From contig JAETPY010000007.1 in the NCBI GenBank assembly GCA_021770925.1, positions 1-46,456 of the forward strand: DNA of 46,456 nucleotides, given 5' to 3'. Below the pieces are notes generated by a model. That model did no database searches. It was not told where the DNA came from and was given only the letters and a program-made list of their open reading frames with translations. Both the position numbers and the translations under genes were made by a program. This DNA comes from Erysipelotrichaceae bacterium (GTDB lineage Bacteria > Bacillota_I > Bacilli_A > Erysipelotrichales > Coprobacillaceae). Of the stretch, positions 1 to 9,781 are shown piece after piece (position 1 is the first letter of the stretch; the number at the start of each line of letters is the position of its first letter).

Positions 1-2493
1 AGCCTCAGCTAATGCCTCATTAAATTCAGTTACTACTACAGGAACCACCTTATCTAATGCTCCTTGTTCTTTTAATGTATTAGCAGTATTTACAGCTATT
101 TGTAATGCTGTTTTATCTACATTTAACACTTTAACTAAATTTTCAATCATCGCTTGTAAATTATCATATACTTCATCAACATCTTCTTGCAATACATTTT
201 CATCTGTCATTACTTCTTTAGCTGCATCTAATGCTGTTTTATATGATGCCCATGAATCAGCAGTATAATTTCCTTCTACATATTTTTCTGTAGAATTTAT
301 CAATGCTTCTAATTCACTCTTATCACCTTTTACAAATTCTAACATTTGAAGGGCCCTTGATAAACGCGCAAATGATGCATCAACTTTAGCTTGAGTAACA
401 CTTTTATCTGCTAAAATATCTGTTGCTTCAACTAATGCGGCATTAAACTCTGTTACTACTATAGGAACCACTTTATCTAATTGTTCTTCAGTAATATTAT
501 TAGCCATTTCAACAGCAATTGATAATGATGTTTTATCTACTTCATCTTTATCTAAAAGTGAATCATAAGTTAGACCATAACCTCTAGAATAAATAATATT
601 ATTAGTATATGTATCATTAGAATTATCAAATTCTGGAATATTAACAGGTAATTTTCCTATAGCTGCAAATGTTCCTAAAGCAACTTCAATCCCTGCAATA
701 ATATTAGGACCATAAGCGGCTTTATCTGAAGTTATTCCTCCAACCAAAGCCTCAGTTACATCAACAGAAGAACCTTTACATCCATAAACCGCTAATATTG
801 CATCCGCATTTGGGTATAATTGAACATCATATGGTTTATCAACAGACATGATAATAGATGTTTTATTATTTTCATGACAATAATTTACATAATTATTAGG
901 TGCAGCTGATAACCAATGATCATATTCCATTCTAACAGCTGATGATATTTCAGAATTAATAATAACTGTATCCGCCCAATCTAATAATCCTTGAAGTTCT
1001 TCATCAATTATTGCATTTGCAAATCTATAAACTTTACATTCTGCACCTTCTGGAACTAAATCTACCTCTTTTGCACGATTCCATGCCATTACCATTTGTG
1101 CTTTTTCATTATTATAAGGACATAACATTAAAACTTTTGAATTTTCAGTAATATTTAAAGGTAAAGTATCATTTTCATTTTTAATAACTGTTACTGCAGC
1201 TGCTGCAATTTCTCGCTCTAACTCTCTATTTTTTGTAGAACCAACAGTAGCTAGTGCTTTTTCTAATGAATGATCGTTTTCATTATAGTCTAAGATTCCC
1301 CTGTTTTCTTTAACAGTTAAAATTCTTGTAACTGCATCATCAAGCCGCGATTCTGGAATTTCACCACTTTCAACAGCTTCAATAACTCCATTGATTATTG
1401 CATCTAAATTTTTTAAATCATCTAAATTATATAATGTACATGGCATACAAATCATATCTATACCAGCTGCAATCGCAGTTTTAACAGCCTGCACTTGGTC
1501 ATAAATAGCTGAAACACCAGCCATATTCATTGCATCAGTACACACAATACCATCAAATCCCATTTCATTTTTTAATAAATCTGTCAATATCTTTTTAGAC
1601 ATTGTTGCTGGTAAAGATTCTTCCTGTCCAGTCTTGTCTGAAAGGATTTTAGTGTCATCCAATTGTGGATATAAGATGTGAGCAGTCATGATCATCTCAA
1701 TTCCTTGATCAATAGCAACCTCATAAGGTTTTAATTCGTTTTCTAATAATTCATCTTTAGATTTATCGACAACAGGTAATCCATAGTGGGAATCTGTTGC
1801 TGTATCTCCATGTCCAGGAAAATGTTTTGCACAACCAATAACATTATAATCTGCTAGCCCTTTAATTGTCGCAGAAGCTAATGTTCCTACCAGCGCAGCA
1901 TCATCACTATATGAGCGAAGTCCAATAACTGGATTATTTGCATTATTATTAACATCAACAACAGGAGCTAAATTTGTATTGATTCCTAAAACACTCAATT
2001 CGCTCCCAATAATTTTTCCAGCTGCCTCAGCATATTCAATACTTCCAGTTGCACCTAAAGCCATATTTCCAGGCAAAGCAGTTCCAGAACCCAAACGATA
2101 TACAGACCCGCCTTCTTGATCAGCACTAATAATCAGTGGAATTCCACCATCTTTAGTAGCAGCTCTTTGTAAAGCTTGTGATAATTCAAAAGATTGTTGC
2201 GTTTCAACAATATTTTGAGCAAAGTAAATAACTGCACCAAAATCATAATCTTCAACAACTTTTTGAACTTGGGAATTCATTTTCGTAAATTCATTACCCG
2301 ATGTCTGCTCTCCATCAGATAAATCTGTATCCCAATATCTAAAATCAACCATTAACATCTGTGTCACTTTTTGACGCAATGTCATTTTAGCTAGTAATTC
2401 TTCTACCCTTGAAGAAGCAGCGTTGATTGGGACAATAATTGATACAATCAATGTTAATGATAAAATACTAGCCAAAATCTTTCCCTTTTTCAT
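1..2493 (-). CDS. Secreted GH3 beta-N-acetylhexosaminidase with FIVAR-like repeats (3' end off window)
   Basis: The frame is open for 831 codons from an ATG at 2493 (Shine-Dalgarno GGAGGAG) to the window edge, so the C-terminus is missing. Residues 1-25 form a signal peptide ending NAA. The GH3 barrel follows, with the NagZ-type motif KHFPGHGDTATDSH starting at residue 223 and the likely nucleophile Asp320 in VCTDAMNM. A GH3 C-terminal domain runs to about residue 640. After that, helical segments repeat with a 141-residue period (423 bp; compare positions 11-60 with 434-480) and resemble FIVAR modules, including the YTADSW signature. The family removes terminal N-acetylhexosamines. The secretion signal and repeats suggest a surface enzyme acting on host glycans or peptidoglycan rather than a cytoplasmic NagZ (inference). 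A wall anchor may lie beyond the edge. Confidence 0.9.
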   Translation of the reverse strand, partial: MKKGKILASILSLTLIVSIIVPINAASSRVEELLAKMTLRQKVTQMLMVDFRYWDTDLSDGEQTSGNEFTKMNSQVQKVVEDYDFGAVIYFAQNIVETQQSFELSQALQRAATKDGGIPLIISADQEGGSVYRLGSGTALPGNMALGATGSIEYAEAAGKIIGSELSVLGINTNLAPVVDVNNNANNPVIGLRSYSDDAALVGTLASATIKGLADYNVIGCAKHFPGHGDTATDSHYGLPVVDKSKDELLENELKPYEVAIDQGIEMIMTAHILYPQLDDTKILSDKTGQEESLPATMSKKILTDLLKNEMGFDGIVCTDAMNMAGVSAIYDQVQAVKTAIAAGIDMICMPCTLYNLDDLKNLDAIINGVIEAVESGEIPESRLDDAVTRILTVKENRGILDYNENDHSLEKALATVGSTKNRELEREIAAAAVTVIKNENDTLPLNITENSKVLMLCPYNNEKAQMVMAWNRAKEVDLVPEGAECKVYRFANAIIDEELQGLLDWADTVIINSEISSAVRMEYDHWLSAAPNNYVNYCHENNKTSIIMSVDKPYDVQLYPNADAILAVYGCKGSSVDVTEALVGGITSDKAAYGPNIIAGIEVALGTFAAIGKLPVNIPEFDNSNDTYTNNIIYSRGYGLTYDSLLDKDEVDKTSLSIAVEMANNITEEQLDKVVPIVVTEFNAALVEATDILADKSVTQAKVDASFARLSRALQMLEFVKGDKSELEALINSTEKYVEGNYTADSWASYKTALDAAKEVMTDENVLQEDVDEVYDNLQAMIENLVKVLNVDKTALQIAVNTANTLKEQGALDKVVPVVVTEFNEALAEA

Positions 2494-2541
2494 TTTTTCT
2501 CCTCCATTCTACAAGCAAATTTAAAAGGGCTTGTTACATAT

Positions 2542-2570
2542 ATTTTATCAATTCTTGTATCAATAGTCAA
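2542..2570 (-). promoter_or_regulatory. Promoter of the GH3 gene
   Basis: On the minus strand a TTGACT -35 box (2565-2570) is separated by 17 bp from a TAAAAT -10 box (2542-2547). It lies about 50 bp upstream of the GH3 start and just beyond the ffh terminator. Confidence 0.65.
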
Positions 2571-2601
2571 AAAACATGCTAAAATCAGGTAAATTTATTT
2601 A

Positions 2602-2626
2602 TAAAAAAACAGCCTTTAAAAAGGCT
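2602..2626 (-). terminator. Intrinsic terminator after ffh
   Basis: A short hairpin (AGCCTTT / AAAGGCT, 2611-2626) is followed on the minus strand by a run of seven T. It sits 8 bp past the ffh stop and ends the two-component/smc/SRP transcript. Confidence 0.85.
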
Positions 2627-2633
2627 ATAAATT

Positions 2634-4028
2634 TTATTTTTTCTTTTTCTTTTTATGACGTACTTTTTTACGATTAGAGTTAAACATATTTGAACTTTTA
2701 GGTTTACCATGTGTTGGCATTCCTGTATTAGGATCAAAATTACCTAACATCCTCATCATTTTTTTAGATTCTTCAAACTGTTTTAATAAACGATTAATTG
2801 CTGCAATATCTTTACCGCATCCTTTAGCAATTCTTTCTTTACGAGATAACGTAATAATACTAGGATCCCGGCGTTCCTGTTTCGTCATTGAAAAAATGAT
2901 TGATTCAGTTTCTCTTAATTTTCGATCAGAATCTTCATCGTTCAATTTTGGAATTTTAGGCATTCCTGGAATCATTTTCAAAACACCTGAAAGAGGTCCC
3001 AGTTTCCTTAACTGCTGCATTTGTGAAAGCATATCATCAAGACCAAATTGTCCTGACTGCATCCGCTTATATGTTTTCATCGTATCTTTTTCATCATAAA
3101 CATCTTGCACCTTTTCTACTAAAGATACAACATCTCCCATCCCAAGAATACGATCAGCCATACGATCAGGATAAAATAAATCAATTGCGTCTAACTTTTC
3201 GCCAGTACCTATAAACTTGATTGGAACATGAGTGATATGCCTAATTGATAATGCACCCCCACCACGAGAGTCCCCATCTAATTTTGTAAGTACTGCTCCA
3301 GTGATAGTTAATTGTTCATTAAATGAACTTGCAACATTAACAATATCTTGACCTGTAAGAGCATCAACAACTAATAAAATTTCATGTGGATGAGCAATTT
3401 CTTTAATATTTGATAACTCTTTCATTAATGGCTCATCAATATGTAGACGACCAGCAGTATCAATAATAATTACATCATTATTATTTTCCCGTGCAAAGCG
3501 CATGGCTTCTTCTACGATTGACTCCGCTGATTGTGATATTCCCTTTTCATATACAGGAACATTTAATTGTTCCCCCAATGTTTTTAACTGATCAACCGCA
3601 GCTGGACGGTAAATATCGGCAGCTACTAATAATGGTTTTTTTCCATGCTTTTTACTAATTAAATTAGCAATTTTACCTGCTGTTGTTGTTTTACCTGACC
3701 CCTGCAGTCCAACCATCATAATAACAGTTGGTTTTTTATTAAAGTCAATTGTAGCAGCTGTTGTTCCTAACAGTTCTACTAATTCATCATGTACAATCTT
3801 TACAACAACTTGTCCTGGTTTTAAAGATCCAAGAACATCTTGTCCTAAAGCCTTTTCTTTAGTTGAAGCGATAAACTCTTTAACAACTTGAAAGTTAACA
3901 TCCGCTTCCAATAATGCTAAACGAATTTCGGTTAGCATCTCCTCCATATTTTTTTCTGTTAAACGTCCTTGCCCAGAAACTTTCTTTAAAGTATTCTGCA
4001 GACGTTCTGATAATGAATCAAAAGCCAT
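2634..4028 (-). CDS. ffh: Signal recognition particle GTPase Ffh (SRP54)
   Basis: 464 aa, normal length. Ffh binds SRP RNA and signal sequences of nascent membrane and secreted proteins, then docks with FtsY. Visible order: N-terminal helical bundle (MAFDSLSERLQNTLKK); G domain with P-loop GLQGSGKTTTAGK near residues 107-119, DTAGRLHIDEP and TKLDGDSRGGG; then the methionine-rich M domain, with the fingerloop region around GLDDMLSQMQQL and GVLKMIPGMP, and the RNA-binding segment with ERIAKGCG. The tail is strongly basic (RKKVRHKKKKKK). It is the last gene of the ftsY-ylxM-ffh set, 12 bp after ylxM, and is followed at once by a terminator. Confidence 0.98.
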   Translation of the reverse strand: MAFDSLSERLQNTLKKVSGQGRLTEKNMEEMLTEIRLALLEADVNFQVVKEFIASTKEKALGQDVLGSLKPGQVVVKIVHDELVELLGTTAATIDFNKKPTVIMMVGLQGSGKTTTAGKIANLISKKHGKKPLLVAADIYRPAAVDQLKTLGEQLNVPVYEKGISQSAESIVEEAMRFARENNNDVIIIDTAGRLHIDEPLMKELSNIKEIAHPHEILLVVDALTGQDIVNVASSFNEQLTITGAVLTKLDGDSRGGGALSIRHITHVPIKFIGTGEKLDAIDLFYPDRMADRILGMGDVVSLVEKVQDVYDEKDTMKTYKRMQSGQFGLDDMLSQMQQLRKLGPLSGVLKMIPGMPKIPKLNDEDSDRKLRETESIIFSMTKQERRDPSIITLSRKERIAKGCGKDIAAINRLLKQFEESKKMMRMLGNFDPNTGMPTHGKPKSSNMFNSNRKKVRHKKKKKK

Positions 4029-4040
4029 AAATACCCCTTT

Positions 4041-4370
4041 CTATATCTTCTTTAACAAATCTAAATATTCTTCTATTTCTTTATGTTCATTAGACATATC
4101 ATCTTCAATTCTTTGAATTAAGTCAAGTCTTTCTTGATGTTTTTTCATTAATTGAAGTTTTTCTTCATAATTTTCTAATAAATGAACTGTTTTTTTCAAA
4201 TTATCAAAAACTGCATTACGACTTACACCCAATATTTCTGCAATTTCTGAAAGTGAGTAATCATCATGATAATAATAATCTAAATACATCTGCTGTTTTT
4301 CTGTTAATAAATCCCCATAACAATCCATCAGTAAATTTATACGCTGTTTCTTTTCTAAACTAGATTCCAT
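4041..4370 (-). CDS. ylxM: YlxM/p13-like SRP-associated helix-turn-helix protein
   Basis: About 109 aa. The central part (LSEIAEILGVSRNAVFDNLKK) is a sigma-70 region 4-like helix-turn-helix typical of the YlxM family, which is encoded beside ffh in Firmicutes and Mollicutes and is thought to assist SRP. I place the start at ATG 4370: it is preceded by GAGG at 6-nt spacing and begins 1 bp after the ftsY stop. An in-frame TTG at 4382 would overlap ftsY and has no such site. The C-terminal half is charged and helical. It sits between ftsY and ffh, with 12 bp to ffh. Confidence 0.9.
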   Translation of the reverse strand: MESSLEKKQRINLLMDCYGDLLTEKQQMYLDYYYHDDYSLSEIAEILGVSRNAVFDNLKKTVHLLENYEEKLQLMKKHQERLDLIQRIEDDMSNEHKEIEEYLDLLKKI

Positions 4371-4371
4371 G

Positions 4372-5355
4372 TTATTCCTCAACTAAATTTTTACACAATC
4401 CATAAATATATTGATCTAAATCAAATTCTTGTAAATCATCAACGCTTTCACCTAAACCAATAAATTTAACTGGTATATTTAACTGGTCTTTAATTGATAA
4501 AACAATTCCTCCTTTAGCTGTTCCATCCATCTTTGTTAAAACCAGCCCCGTTATATCCGTAATCTTTGAAAATTCAACTGCCTGACTGACACCATTTTGT
4601 CCTGTTGTAGCATCAATAACCAATAAAGTTTCATGAGGTGCTTCAGGTACTTCACGTTTAATAATACGATTCATTTTTTCTAATTCTTTCATTAGATTGA
4701 CTTTATTTTGCAAACGTCCTGCAGTATCACAAATTAAAACATCAATATTTTTTTCTTTAGCCTGTTTCAAAGCATCAAACACAACTGCTGAAGGATCTCC
4801 GCCTTCACGCCCCTTAACGATTTCAACTCCGACCCGATTAGCCCAAACAGCTAATTGATCAATTGCTCCAGCTCTAAATGTATCACCAGCAGCTACCATA
4901 ACTTTTTTACCTTCATCTTTAACAATGCGGTTAGCTAATTTACCAATTGTTGTAGTTTTTCCAGCACCATTGACACCAACCATCAAAATTACTGTTAAAC
5001 CATTATTAGCGTAATTTATCTTTGTTGTCATCACACTATCATTAGCATAAATAACAAACATCTTATCAACAATAATTTCATTTATTTCTTTAGGATCAGT
5101 AATATTTTGCAAACGAACTTCATTTTTAATTTCATCAACAATTTTCATTACCATTGAAACCCCAACATCTGACATTATTAAAATATTTTCTAATTCCTCA
5201 AAATATTCATCATTAATTTCTCTAAATCTTGCTGCTAATTCATTGATTCGATCAGAAAAAGTAGTATTAGAACGATCTAACCCTGCTACATACTTTTCAT
5301 TTTGTTTAGCCGATTTACCAACAAACTTTTCTTTAACTTTACTAAAAAATCCCAT
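4372..5355 (-). CDS. ftsY: SRP receptor GTPase FtsY
   Basis: 327 aa. Membrane-associated partner of Ffh that delivers ribosome-nascent chain complexes to the translocon. It has only a short basic N-terminus (MGFFSKVKEKFVGKS) before the NG domain and no long acidic A domain, as in other Gram-positives. P-loop GVNGAGKTTTIGK near residues 128-140, then DTAGRLQNKVNLMKEL, TKMDGTAKGG and GLGESVDDLQ. The gene lies 12 bp downstream of smc and 1 bp upstream of ylxM, so translational coupling is likely. Confidence 0.98.
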   Translation of the reverse strand: MGFFSKVKEKFVGKSAKQNEKYVAGLDRSNTTFSDRINELAARFREINDEYFEELENILIMSDVGVSMVMKIVDEIKNEVRLQNITDPKEINEIIVDKMFVIYANDSVMTTKINYANNGLTVILMVGVNGAGKTTTIGKLANRIVKDEGKKVMVAAGDTFRAGAIDQLAVWANRVGVEIVKGREGGDPSAVVFDALKQAKEKNIDVLICDTAGRLQNKVNLMKELEKMNRIIKREVPEAPHETLLVIDATTGQNGVSQAVEFSKITDITGLVLTKMDGTAKGGIVLSIKDQLNIPVKFIGLGESVDDLQEFDLDQYIYGLCKNLVEE

Positions 5356-5367
5356 TTCAAATCCCTC

Positions 5368-8313
5368 CTAATTTGGATCAGATAAATCTATCGCTTCTTC
5401 TAATTTAACACTGACTAATTTAGTAACTCCTTTTTGCTGCATTGTTGCGCCATAAAGAAGATCACACTCCTCCATCGTACCTTCTCGATGAGTCACAACA
5501 ATAAATTGAGTTATTCCAGAAAATTCTTTTAGATATTTAGCGAATCTTTCAACATTTGCGATATCCAATGCAGCTTCAACCTCATCTAAAATACACATTG
5601 GAATCGGTCTTACTCTCAATATTGCAAATAAACATGATATTGCAATCAAAGCTTTTTCGCCTCCAGAAAACAATGAAATATTCTGTACCGCTTTACCTGG
5701 CGGCTGAATATCAATATCAATTCCAGTTTCTAAAATATTCGTTGGATCACTATATTTTATTTTAGCCTTTCCACCTCCAAATAAACTTCTAAAAACAATA
5801 TTAAATTCTATATTTATTTTTTCAAAAGTTTCTGAAAAACGTTCTACCATAATCTCATCCATCTCTTTTATTGCTTCTAAAATACTATCTTGAGCCTGTA
5901 ATAAATCAATTCGCTGACGATTCATATTTTCATAACGTTCACTTACAATCTTGTATTCTTCGATTGCATCGAGATTAACATTTCCTAATCTTGTTATTTT
6001 AGTTCTCAATTCATATACTTCCAGCTTCGCTTGTTCAACATCAATTTCTTCTTGATACTGTTCAATAGCATATTCATAAGTCATACGATATTCATCATTT
6101 AATCGTGTTAAATGATTATTAAGCATCGTCTCTAATTTTGTAGCTTTAATCGCATTAGTATTGACCTGGCTTTGGATCTCTTTTAAATCTTTACGATATT
6201 CTCTTAGTTCTATTTCTAAAGCTTCATTTTGATTTACATAAGACATTCTAAGTTCACGTTTTGATTTAATTTCTTCAGTTAAATCATCACGATATTTAAT
6301 TGCCTCATTTAACTGATTAATTAATTTATTTTCTGTTTTACCAGTTGTAAAGTCTTCTAATTCAATATTTTGATCTGCTAATGATTCATACTCAGATTTA
6401 GCTTTGATCAATTCCTCACGTTTACCTTGAACTACGACTTCTAATTTAGCGTAAGCCATTTGTTTTTGTAATAATGCATGAGAAATTTCTTTAATTTCAT
6501 TGTCTAAAGTATTATACTCGTTTCGTTTTTTAGCATATTCTTTTTCTTGATTTTCCAAAGTGACTGCAACTTCTTCTAATTCTCGTTTTTGAATCAGTGA
6601 TGATTTTTGGCGATTAAAGCTTCCTCCTGTCAAAGAACCACCAACATTAACTACATCACCATCAAGAGAAACTATTTTATAACGAGCAAACGTTGCTTTA
6701 CTAATTTCATTAGCACAATCAATATCTTTTGCAACCATAATATTTCCCAGCTGATTCAAAACAATAGTGTTGATTTTGTCGTCACAGCAAACAAAATCGC
6801 TTGCTAATCCAAGATAGCCATCCATTGTTTTACTGACCATCAAATGTTCTTCTCGAACATTTCGTGGTTTCATCGTATTAACAGGTAAAAAGGTTGCTCG
6901 TCCGGCTTTATTATCACGTAAAAATTTAATTGTATCGCGAGCTGTTAAATCATCACTTGTAACAATAAATTCAATTGCTCCTGCCAGCGCTGAAGATACT
7001 GCTAATTCATAACCCTCTTGAGCAGAAATTAAATCGCCTAAAACACCAATTATGTTTTTATTATTTTTAGCCAATGACAGCACTGTTTTGATTCCATGAT
7101 GATAATTAGATTTATTTTCAACAGCATCAATCAAAATTTCTTTTCGTGATTTGTTTTTATTGATCTCACTAGTAAGATAATCAATTTCCTCTTTTAATTT
7201 AGATAATCTTTGATTTCGATCTTCTTGACCTTCAATCACTTCATTTAATTCTTTTTCAGTATTTTCTAAACGTTCAACTCGATCATTATATTCGTTAACA
7301 ATATCACTTAAAATATCTTTCATGTTTGCAATACTTTCTTGTAAATTTTCTTTACTTAAAGTTTCTAAAGCATGCTTTCTTTTTTGATCAACTTCTATTT
7401 TAGCAGTTTCTAATTTAGAAACATTAGAAACTGCTTCTAACAGTTTAGTTTGTAAAACATTAATTTCTTGATCCAGAATAAACATTTTCTTTTTGATTTT
7501 ATCATTACTATCTTCTTTTAACTGGATATCAGTTTCTAGTGATATTTGACGTTCATTTAAATCCTTAATCGTCTTACTAAGTTCATCGAGTGATGTTTTA
7601 GCATCACTAATTTCATTAATTAAGACATTTACTTCAATAGAAGTTAATTTATCTTTTAAAGTTAAATACTTTTCTGCTTTTTCTTTCTGACGTTTTAAAG
7701 GGCCTACTTGTTTTTCTAACTCAACAACAATATCCCCAATTCTTTCTAAATTTTCTTTAGTTCTTTCCAGTTTACGAATCGATTCTAGTTTTCTTTTTTT
7801 ATATTTAGAAACACCGGCTGCTTCTTCAAAAATTCCTCTTCTTTCTTCAGGTTTACTATCTGCAAAGCTCGAAATATTTCCTTGAGAAATAATTGATAAA
7901 GAATCTCTTCCTAAACCAGTATCCATAATCAAATCAACAATATCTTTCAAACGACACTGCTGCTTATTAATTAAATATTCAGCCTCATTATTTTGACGAT
8001 AAAGTCGTCTTGTAATCTCAACTTCATTATAATCATATTTCATAAAACGATCACTATTATCGAAAACCAAAGTTACTTCTGCTAAATTCTGAGCACGACG
8101 ATCTTCACTTCCAGCAAAGATGACATCTGTCATATTTGCTCCACGCAATGATTTTACCGACTGTTCTCCAAGGACCCATCTAACAGCATCAGAAATATTT
8201 GATTTTCCACAACCATTAGGCCCAACGATTCCAGTGATTCCTGGTTGAAATTCAACATTAACTTTATCGGCAAATGATTTAAAACCATGCAATTCAATTC
8301 TTTTTAAATACAT
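5368..8313 (-). CDS. smc: Chromosome condensation protein SMC (short-armed form)
   Basis: 981 aa; Bacillus SMC is near 1,190. ATPase that works with ScpA/ScpB to organise and segregate the chromosome. The N-terminal head has Walker A GPNGCGKSN near residue 32. A first coiled-coil arm spans about 170-415, the hinge about 418-570 (GVLGDLI...GSLTGGSFNRQ), the second arm about 575-835. The C-terminal head carries the signature SLFSGGEKALIAI and Walker B CILDEVEAALD. Both arms are shortened while heads and hinge look complete, so this is not a truncation. The start has GAGGGT 5 nt upstream. The gene lies between the kinase gene and ftsY; rnc, often next to smc, is absent. Confidence 0.97.
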   Translation of the reverse strand: MYLKRIELHGFKSFADKVNVEFQPGITGIVGPNGCGKSNISDAVRWVLGEQSVKSLRGANMTDVIFAGSEDRRAQNLAEVTLVFDNSDRFMKYDYNEVEITRRLYRQNNEAEYLINKQQCRLKDIVDLIMDTGLGRDSLSIISQGNISSFADSKPEERRGIFEEAAGVSKYKKRKLESIRKLERTKENLERIGDIVVELEKQVGPLKRQKEKAEKYLTLKDKLTSIEVNVLINEISDAKTSLDELSKTIKDLNERQISLETDIQLKEDSNDKIKKKMFILDQEINVLQTKLLEAVSNVSKLETAKIEVDQKRKHALETLSKENLQESIANMKDILSDIVNEYNDRVERLENTEKELNEVIEGQEDRNQRLSKLKEEIDYLTSEINKNKSRKEILIDAVENKSNYHHGIKTVLSLAKNNKNIIGVLGDLISAQEGYELAVSSALAGAIEFIVTSDDLTARDTIKFLRDNKAGRATFLPVNTMKPRNVREEHLMVSKTMDGYLGLASDFVCCDDKINTIVLNQLGNIMVAKDIDCANEISKATFARYKIVSLDGDVVNVGGSLTGGSFNRQKSSLIQKRELEEVAVTLENQEKEYAKKRNEYNTLDNEIKEISHALLQKQMAYAKLEVVVQGKREELIKAKSEYESLADQNIELEDFTTGKTENKLINQLNEAIKYRDDLTEEIKSKRELRMSYVNQNEALEIELREYRKDLKEIQSQVNTNAIKATKLETMLNNHLTRLNDEYRMTYEYAIEQYQEEIDVEQAKLEVYELRTKITRLGNVNLDAIEEYKIVSERYENMNRQRIDLLQAQDSILEAIKEMDEIMVERFSETFEKINIEFNIVFRSLFGGGKAKIKYSDPTNILETGIDIDIQPPGKAVQNISLFSGGEKALIAISCLFAILRVRPIPMCILDEVEAALDIANVERFAKYLKEFSGITQFIVVTHREGTMEECDLLYGATMQQKGVTKLVSVKLEEAIDLSDPN

Positions 8314-8386
8314 TTATACCCTCTTTTCATTATCTTAAAATTACTGTTTCCTCTTTTAAAATTTTCTGTTTTAATAAATCCATCTT

Positions 8387-9781
8387 CTAATCTTTTCTAT
8401 TTAATGACAATTTTTCTTTTAAATCAAAAGATTTTCGCTCTCCTGGTAATTTTATTATAAAGGTAGAACCTACATCTACCTGTGATATTACATCGATTTT
8501 ACCATGATGCAAATCAATGATGGACTTAACAATTGATAGTCCTAAACCATTCCCTTCAATAGAACGAGCTTTTTCTTCACGATAAAAACGCTCAAAAATA
8601 TGTGAAATAACTTCTTTTGACATCCCATGTCCAGTATCTTCAATTGAAACTTCAACATCTCTAGATGTTTTTTTTATTCCTATGGTAATTAAACCACCCT
8701 TATCTGTATATTTAATAGCATTTGAAATAATATTGATCCAAACCTGCTCTAAACGCTGTTCATCCCCATATACCATAATATTTTTACGAGGTTTTTCGAA
8801 TTCAATTTCAATATCTTTCAAAATTGCCTGATTTTCTTGAGTTGAAATAACTCTTGTTAACTGTTCAACAATCGAAAAAGTGGTAAATTCCAAATCAACT
8901 TCTTCACGCTCTAATAGTGTTAACTGTAGCATATTTTTAGATAATGTTGAAAGCCGTTTAGAGTGAAATAAAATAATATCAGCATACTTTTGTCGCTGCT
9001 CTTTTGGCAAATCCTCTTCTTTTAAAATATTAGCAAAACCCTGTATTGCTGTTAAAGGAGTCTGGAACTCATGAGAAATATCCGATATAAACTTTTGTCT
9101 TGTCTCTTCCTGTTTAGCAAGTTGTTGTGCCATTTGATTGAATCCTTGATTTAACCTTGATATTTCATCATCACCAACATAATTTACTCTAACATTATAA
9201 TTTCCTTTTGACAATTCTTTAGTCGCATTAGTCAAACGAGTAATTGGCTTTACAATAATATCAGCAATTGCAATAAAAACTATATTTCCTGATAAAAATA
9301 CACATCCTAAAATTAATACCGCCGAGTTAGCAAAAATACTTTTTTCATAACTTGTATCTTTTTGAACATAAACATATACATCCATATCTTTTATATTTGT
9401 TTTATTGCCGTATGACTGGATATTCTTGCGTTCATCATAATAACCATTTTTACTTTCACTGTAATAATATTTCATCATTGTTTCTTTAGACGGTGCATAT
9501 TTATTATCTCCATATGTATAATATCCATAACTTGGTGAAAACAATGTAATATTAACCTCTGAACTAATTGCATATTGATTCATGATATTATTAACATTAG
9601 CATCTTCTAAACTATTTAAAATTCCAACCACATATTCACTTGTTGCATTAAGTTCACTTTTAGCCATATCTTCAATCTGATCATAATTACTTCTTAAAGC
9701 AACATATCCAGCAACTGAAAAACTAAAAACAATCGTAATCAAAAAACCACAAATCAACTTACCATAAATTGATTTCATCAT
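8387..9781 (-). CDS. Membrane sensor histidine kinase
   Basis: 464 aa. Two transmembrane segments (about 8-28 and 153-176) enclose a sensor domain of roughly 120 residues outside the membrane, rich in Tyr and Asn and without a recognised fold. A HAMP linker follows (about 177-225), then a HisKA domain with ISHEFQTPL (phospho-acceptor His237) and a HATPase_c domain with N box (NIISNAIKYTDKGG), G1 DTGHGMS and G2 GNGLGLSIVKS. It should phosphorylate the OmpR-type regulator encoded upstream: the regulator's TGA overlaps this ATG (ATGA). The signal sensed is unknown. No terminator is seen in the 73 bp before smc. Confidence 0.93.
   Translation of the reverse strand: MMKSIYGKLICGFLITIVFSFSVAGYVALRSNYDQIEDMAKSELNATSEYVVGILNSLEDANVNNIMNQYAISSEVNITLFSPSYGYYTYGDNKYAPSKETMMKYYYSESKNGYYDERKNIQSYGNKTNIKDMDVYVYVQKDTSYEKSIFANSAVLILGCVFLSGNIVFIAIADIIVKPITRLTNATKELSKGNYNVRVNYVGDDEISRLNQGFNQMAQQLAKQEETRQKFISDISHEFQTPLTAIQGFANILKEEDLPKEQRQKYADIILFHSKRLSTLSKNMLQLTLLEREEVDLEFTTFSIVEQLTRVISTQENQAILKDIEIEFEKPRKNIMVYGDEQRLEQVWINIISNAIKYTDKGGLITIGIKKTSRDVEVSIEDTGHGMSKEVISHIFERFYREEKARSIEGNGLGLSIVKSIIDLHHGKIDVISQVDVGSTFIIKLPGERKSFDLKEKLSLNRKD

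Noticed and set aside
1-480. Near-repeat of about 50 bp at 11 and 434 as an assembly duplication
   Set aside because: The copies differ at many third positions and encode a regular 141-residue protein repeat in one frame.
4371-4382. TTG start for ylxM at 4382
   Set aside because: It would overlap ftsY; ATG 4370 has a properly spaced GAGG.
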